Assembly (NCBI GenBank): GCA_937915745.1
Contig: CALGGJ010000090.1
Location: 1 to 46,550 of the forward strand
Direction of reading: 5' to 3'
DNA length: 46,550 bases
Origin: an uncultured Prevotellaceae bacterium
GTDB taxonomy: Bacteria; Bacteroidota; Bacteroidia; Bacteroidales; Bacteroidaceae
Below the pieces are notes generated by a model. That model was not told the DNA's origin and made no database searches. It worked only from the letters and a program-made list of their open reading frames with translations. A program made the position numbers and the translations under genes. Shown here one piece after another: positions 43,412-46,550 of the stretch; within the stretch, counting starts at the first letter, position 1; every line of letters starts with the position of its first letter.

Positions 43412-43690
43412 CTGCCCTGCATTGACTTCAAAACCAGCCATCGACACTATATCCGCGACATTTATCACGACCGAATGCCACTTTTTTTACTTTATGTTTC
43501 ATCTATTAACACAAAATCACTAACTTTGCAGCCGAACAGCCTGCAAAGTTACGTCCCCGTGCGTTTCTTCAGGGCAGCCGAACAGCATATAAAAACACAC
43601 ATGGGCCGACTCCACAGACAGCCGTGAGTCAACAAAGCAGCACGGCGACCAAGGCATGAGGCAGAAAACAAAGACGAAACAACAAAACCA
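43412..43690. other. 279-bp spacer before the FKBP genes
   Basis: Holds the palindromic promoter module (43522-43552) and, after it, a sequence matching the reverse complement of the 45-bp unit at 41881-41925 (GCGTTTCTTC then GGGCAGCC). No gene is seen. Confidence 0.6.
43522..43552. promoter_or_regulatory. Palindromic promoter module before the FKBP genes
   Basis: TAACTTTGCAG (43522-43532), a 9-bp spacer, and CTGCAAAGTTA (43542-43552): a perfect 11-bp inverted repeat with opposed -7 boxes. The plus-strand box lies 161 bp upstream of the first FKBP gene. Confidence 0.55.
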
Positions 43691-44299
43691 ATGGATAAAT
43701 TAAGCTACGCACTGGGATTAGGAATAGGCCAGCAACTGCGACAAATGGGGCTGAAAGACATCTTGAACATCGACGACTTTGCACAATCGATATCCGACGT
43801 ACTCAACGCAGGCGACCTCAAGCTGAGCAACACCGAGGCACAGGGCATCGTACAGTCGTTTTTTGCCCAGCAAGAAAAACGTATGAACGAAGAACGTGCC
43901 GTGAAAGGCCGTGCCGAAATAGAAAGAGGACGCGCATTCCTCGAAAACAACTCGAAGCGCAACGGAGTGGTTACCACCAAGAGCGGCCTGCAGTATGAAG
44001 TACTGAGCGAAGGCAAAGGCCGACACCCCAAAGCCACCGACAAAGTGCGCTGCCACTACGAAGGCCGGCTCATCGACGACACCGTATTCGACAGCTCCTA
44101 CCGCAGAGGCGAACCAGCCGTCTTCGGACTCAACCAAGTGATTGCCGGATGGACCGAAGGACTGCAACTCATGGCCGAAGGCGCCAAATACCGATTCTAC
44201 ATACCATACCTGCTGGGATACGGAGAAAACGGAGCCGGCGAAATGATTCCACCATACGCAACACTGGTGTTCGATGTAGAACTAATCGAAGTAGTATAA
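43691..44299 (+). CDS. FKBP-type peptidyl-prolyl isomerase (cytoplasmic)
   Basis: A 202-residue isomerase that speeds cis/trans isomerisation of Xaa-Pro bonds. The N-terminal about 90 residues are the helical dimerisation domain of FkpA/FKBP22-type enzymes (LSYALGLGIGQQLRQMGL). The FKBP domain follows (about 107-202) with the active-site residues in HYEGRLIDDTVFDSS, QVIAGWTEGL, YIPYLLGYG and PPYATLVFDVELIEV. There is no signal peptide, so unlike the next two genes it should act in the cytoplasm. Confidence 0.93.
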   Translation: MDKLSYALGLGIGQQLRQMGLKDILNIDDFAQSISDVLNAGDLKLSNTEAQGIVQSFFAQQEKRMNEERAVKGRAEIERGRAFLENNSKRNGVVTTKSGLQYEVLSEGKGRHPKATDKVRCHYEGRLIDDTVFDSSYRRGEPAVFGLNQVIAGWTEGLQLMAEGAKYRFYIPYLLGYGENGAGEMIPPYATLVFDVELIEVV

Positions 44300-44344
44300 A
44301 CCACACATAATACAATTATTATTCAAAGACATACCATCGTTTCC

Positions 44345-44369
44345 GCTAAGCCAGATGACCAAAGGGAAC
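44345..44369. repeat. Dispersed 25-nt repeat, second copy at 8270-8294
   Basis: CGCTAAGCCAGATGACC and what follows match 8270-8294 at 20 of 25 positions. Both copies are intergenic. Similarity beyond this window was not evident. Confidence 0.4.
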
Positions 44370-44457
44370 TTGCTCACCTTGGCATGGCGAGGAAACGAAG
44401 ACCGAAGGTCAAAAGTCAGAACAAAAACCAACCAACAACTTAACAACAAACAATATT

Positions 44458-45318
44458 ATGAAGAAATTAATGCTCGCAGCAACCTGCATCGCTGCAATCG
44501 TATGTACATCATGTACCAACACAAACGTAAAGGCAACACTGAAAGACAACGTCGATTCACTCACCAACTATCTCGGTATAGCTCAGGCCGAAGGACTGAA
44601 GCCGTATATGCAGTTCCAGTTGCAAGTAGATTCAGTATATCAAGACGACTTCATCAAAGGAATGATTGAAGGCGCCACATCAAAAGACGACCCTAAGCAA
44701 AACGCATACATGAAGGGTATCGACATAGGTAAGCAAATCAAAGAAATGGCCGACAACCTCAGCAGCGAAGTGTATCAGAACGACTCAACAAAGAAAGTAC
44801 CTGTACAGAACCTGCTGGCCGGAATCATTGCCGGCTTGAAAGGCGAAGCAACCATGACACCCGACAGCGCATACACAGAATTCAAAAAACTGCTCGAACC
44901 AATCCAGGAAGCCAACAGCCTCGCTAAATGGGCCGACCAGAAAAAAGCCAATGAAGACTTCCTTGCTGAAAACGCAAAGAAGGAAGGCGTACAGACACTG
45001 CCTTCAGGAGTACAATACAAAGTCCTGACACAAGGCGACGGCGCAGTGCCAACCGACTCAACTGTTGTGAAGTGCCAGTATGAAGGCCGACTCATCGACG
45101 GAACCGTATTCGACAGCTCATACAAGCGCGACGAACCATTCGAAGTGAACCTCGCCATGCCACGAGTAATACCAGGATGGGTAGAAGTACTCAAACTCAT
45201 GCCAGCCGGAAGCAAATGGGAAGTATATATTCCACAAGAACAAGGCTACGGCAAGCAAGACACGGGCGACATCAAGCCTTACTCTACACTCATCTTCACA
45301 ATCGAGACACTGAAGTAA
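44458..45318 (+). CDS. FKBP-type peptidyl-prolyl isomerase lipoprotein
   Basis: A 286-residue lipoprotein: signal peptide with lipobox CTSC (Cys19). An N-terminal helical domain (about 25-165, DSLTNYLGIAQAEGLKPYM) has an insertion compared with the first FKBP. The FKBP domain at about 185-286 has QYEGRLIDGTVFDSS, RVIPGWVEVLKLM, YIPQEQGYG and KPYSTLIFTIETL. It should help fold envelope proteins. It is 158 bp after the first FKBP gene and 9 bp before the third, so the second and third are co-transcribed. Confidence 0.93.
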   Translation: MKKLMLAATCIAAIVCTSCTNTNVKATLKDNVDSLTNYLGIAQAEGLKPYMQFQLQVDSVYQDDFIKGMIEGATSKDDPKQNAYMKGIDIGKQIKEMADNLSSEVYQNDSTKKVPVQNLLAGIIAGLKGEATMTPDSAYTEFKKLLEPIQEANSLAKWADQKKANEDFLAENAKKEGVQTLPSGVQYKVLTQGDGAVPTDSTVVKCQYEGRLIDGTVFDSSYKRDEPFEVNLAMPRVIPGWVEVLKLMPAGSKWEVYIPQEQGYGKQDTGDIKPYSTLIFTIETLK

Positions 45319-45327
45319 ACCCCGGGG

Positions 45328-46347
45328 ATGAACATGAAAACAACAGCACTTATCGTTTGTGCAGCTATGGTCGGTATGACCGCAGCTGCACAAACTGTTG
45401 ATGTAACCAGCGGAGCAAGCGTCAAGGGGGCAGCAAAGCAAGAGAAAGTACAGAAAGCAGCTGCACTGAAAGAATTCAAGGCAAAACAAAAAGAACAACT
45501 CGCACAATTCATCGCACTGCAAAACAACCCCGAACTGGCTGACAAACCAATTGAAATAGTCAAGCCACAACTCACAAACGAAGCCGACTCTGTAGCATAC
45601 CTCTTCGGAAGCTTTCAGGCAAACGGATTGAAACAATACCTGCAAACACAACTCAAGGTCGATACAACACTCTACATGAACGACTTCTACAACGGACTCA
45701 TCGAGCGCACAAACACCGATCCCGAAGACAAAAAAGCACATGCCTACCAAGCCGGTATCCAGATAGGAAACAGAATTGCAGACATGGCAACATCCATATC
45801 AAACGATTTCTATGCAGGAACAACCGACAAAACCATATCGCCAGCTATAATCGCCAATGCCATCATTGCATCGCTCACCGGACAAAACGAATACAAGATA
45901 ACCGAAGCACAGCAACTCTTCAGCGATGCCATGGCAGCACGCAAAGAGATAAACGCCAAGCAACAGAGCAAAGCAGGAACCGAATGGCTGGCCGATAACG
46001 CCAAGAAGCAAGGAGTGGTGACACTACCTTCAGGACTGCAATACAAAGTACTCACAATGGGAAACGGGCCTAAACCTACAGCTGCACAAAAGGTGACGGT
46101 AAACTACGAAGGCCGGCTCATCGACGGAACCGTGTTCGACAGCTCATACCGGCGCGGACAACCATCGACATTCGGCCTGCGCGACGTCATCAGAGGTTGG
46201 ACCGAAGCACTGCAACTCATGCCCGTAGGCAGCAAGTGGGAAGTATATATACCATACGACCTCGCTTATGGCGACCGAGATACCGGAACCATACCCCCTT
46301 ATTCAACACTCATCTTCACAATCGAGCTGATAGAAATCGAGGAATAA
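45328..46347 (+). CDS. FKBP-type peptidyl-prolyl isomerase (exported)
   Basis: A 339-residue exported isomerase: signal peptide (about residues 1-22, GMTAAAQ), a Lys/Glu/Ala-rich helical segment (about 32-60), the FkpA-type N-terminal domain (VAYLFGSFQANGLKQYL), and the FKBP domain at about 240-339 with NYEGRLIDGTVFDSS, DVIRGWTEALQLM, YIPYDLAYG and PPYSTLIFTIELIEI. The first or third Met may start it. It follows the FKBP lipoprotein by 9 bp; the two FKBP domains are very similar, a recent duplication within the operon. Confidence 0.93.
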   Translation: MNMKTTALIVCAAMVGMTAAAQTVDVTSGASVKGAAKQEKVQKAAALKEFKAKQKEQLAQFIALQNNPELADKPIEIVKPQLTNEADSVAYLFGSFQANGLKQYLQTQLKVDTTLYMNDFYNGLIERTNTDPEDKKAHAYQAGIQIGNRIADMATSISNDFYAGTTDKTISPAIIANAIIASLTGQNEYKITEAQQLFSDAMAARKEINAKQQSKAGTEWLADNAKKQGVVTLPSGLQYKVLTMGNGPKPTAAQKVTVNYEGRLIDGTVFDSSYRRGQPSTFGLRDVIRGWTEALQLMPVGSKWEVYIPYDLAYGDRDTGTIPPYSTLIFTIELIEIEE

Positions 46348-46449
46348 AAAAACAGAAAAACACATGCAAGCCACAAAAACACCTATGAGATAGCACCTTT
46401 CAGCGATGAAATGGCAGGAAACAAACTTAAGACATATTCTTCCTGACAT

Positions 46450-46550
46450 ATCGAGTAGGAGGAAAATGAAGTAGTTTTCCTCCTACTTCATTTTCCGACC
46501 TCTCACACCACCGTACGTGCGGTTCCGCATACGGCGGTTCTTAACACGGA
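46450..46550 (-). mobile_element. 3' end of a group II intron (domains V and VI), rest outside the window
   Basis: Read on the minus strand, 46540 to 46507 forms a domain V-like hairpin: ACCGCCGTA pairs with TACGGTGGT, a 2-nt bulge CG, and TGCG/CGCA closed by the loop GAAC. Next comes GTGTGAGAGG, then a domain VI region, ending CCTACTCGAT at 46450. The terminal AT fits the AY end of group II introns, and this tail is widely seen after intron reverse-transcriptase genes. The reverse transcriptase would lie beyond 46550. Confidence 0.75.

Overview
The window reads as chromosomal DNA from a Bacteroidales bacterium, most likely Prevotella-like (Prevotellaceae). Four things point there. Promoters have the Bacteroidetes -7 box TAnnTTTG, often with a TTTG or TTG about 19 bp upstream, and genes lack Shine-Dalgarno sequences. 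Large exported proteins end in type IX secretion (T9SS) sorting tails. There is a hybrid two-component sensor with an AraC output. XylA is of the long type found in Bacteroides. The genus is inference; no rRNA or ribosomal protein gene is present.

Layout. 1-61: 5' part of a tRNA-Glu gene (minus). 264-4080: recO, then a pentose operon on the minus strand, xylB to xylA. 4262-7888 (minus): a CotH/lamin-tail surface protein. 8576-14753 (plus): DPP III lipoprotein, an AlkD-like protein, a Fur-family regulator, purA, aroA and a small membrane protein. 14862-35984 (plus): the unusual part, an AT-richer island with a caspase-like exported peptidase followed by a 14-gene run. 36066-41851 (minus): a hybrid two-component system and a GH43 lipoprotein. 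42422-46347 (plus): a Ca2+/Na+ antiporter and three consecutive FKBP-type prolyl isomerases. 46450-46550 (minus): the 3' end of a group II intron.

The system to look at is 16.4-36.0 kb. In order it encodes a double zinc-ribbon/FHA-like protein, a Ser/Thr kinase fused to an FHA domain, an FHA-TM-trypsin-like protease, a PP2C phosphatase with a membrane tail, an FHA protein with several membrane segments, a tail-anchored kinase, a 1254-residue Ig-like repeat protein with a T9SS-like tail, an outer-membrane beta-barrel, two related single-pass proteins, a small exported protein, an exported vWA protein, and a LolD/FtsX-type ABC pair. Gaps are 2 to 39 bp, with one overlap. It looks like a phosphorylation circuit at the inner membrane coupled to a periplasmic protease, a cell-surface apparatus and lipoprotein-type transport. 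I know of no described system with this exact composition.

The only recognisable promoter for the run lies about 380 bp upstream. The leader between can form either a 17-bp stem or a competing stem pair that ends in six Ts, so it may be an attenuator or an independent small RNA. A 30-nt sequence in this leader recurs at the same distance from the promoter in front of the caspase-like gene, which suggests the two units share control.

Smaller points: palindromic modules that place two opposed -7 boxes 9 bp apart occur three times in 41.9-43.6 kb; related 22-bp tandem repeats lie at two distant intergenic sites; and pentose genes occur on both sides of the island.
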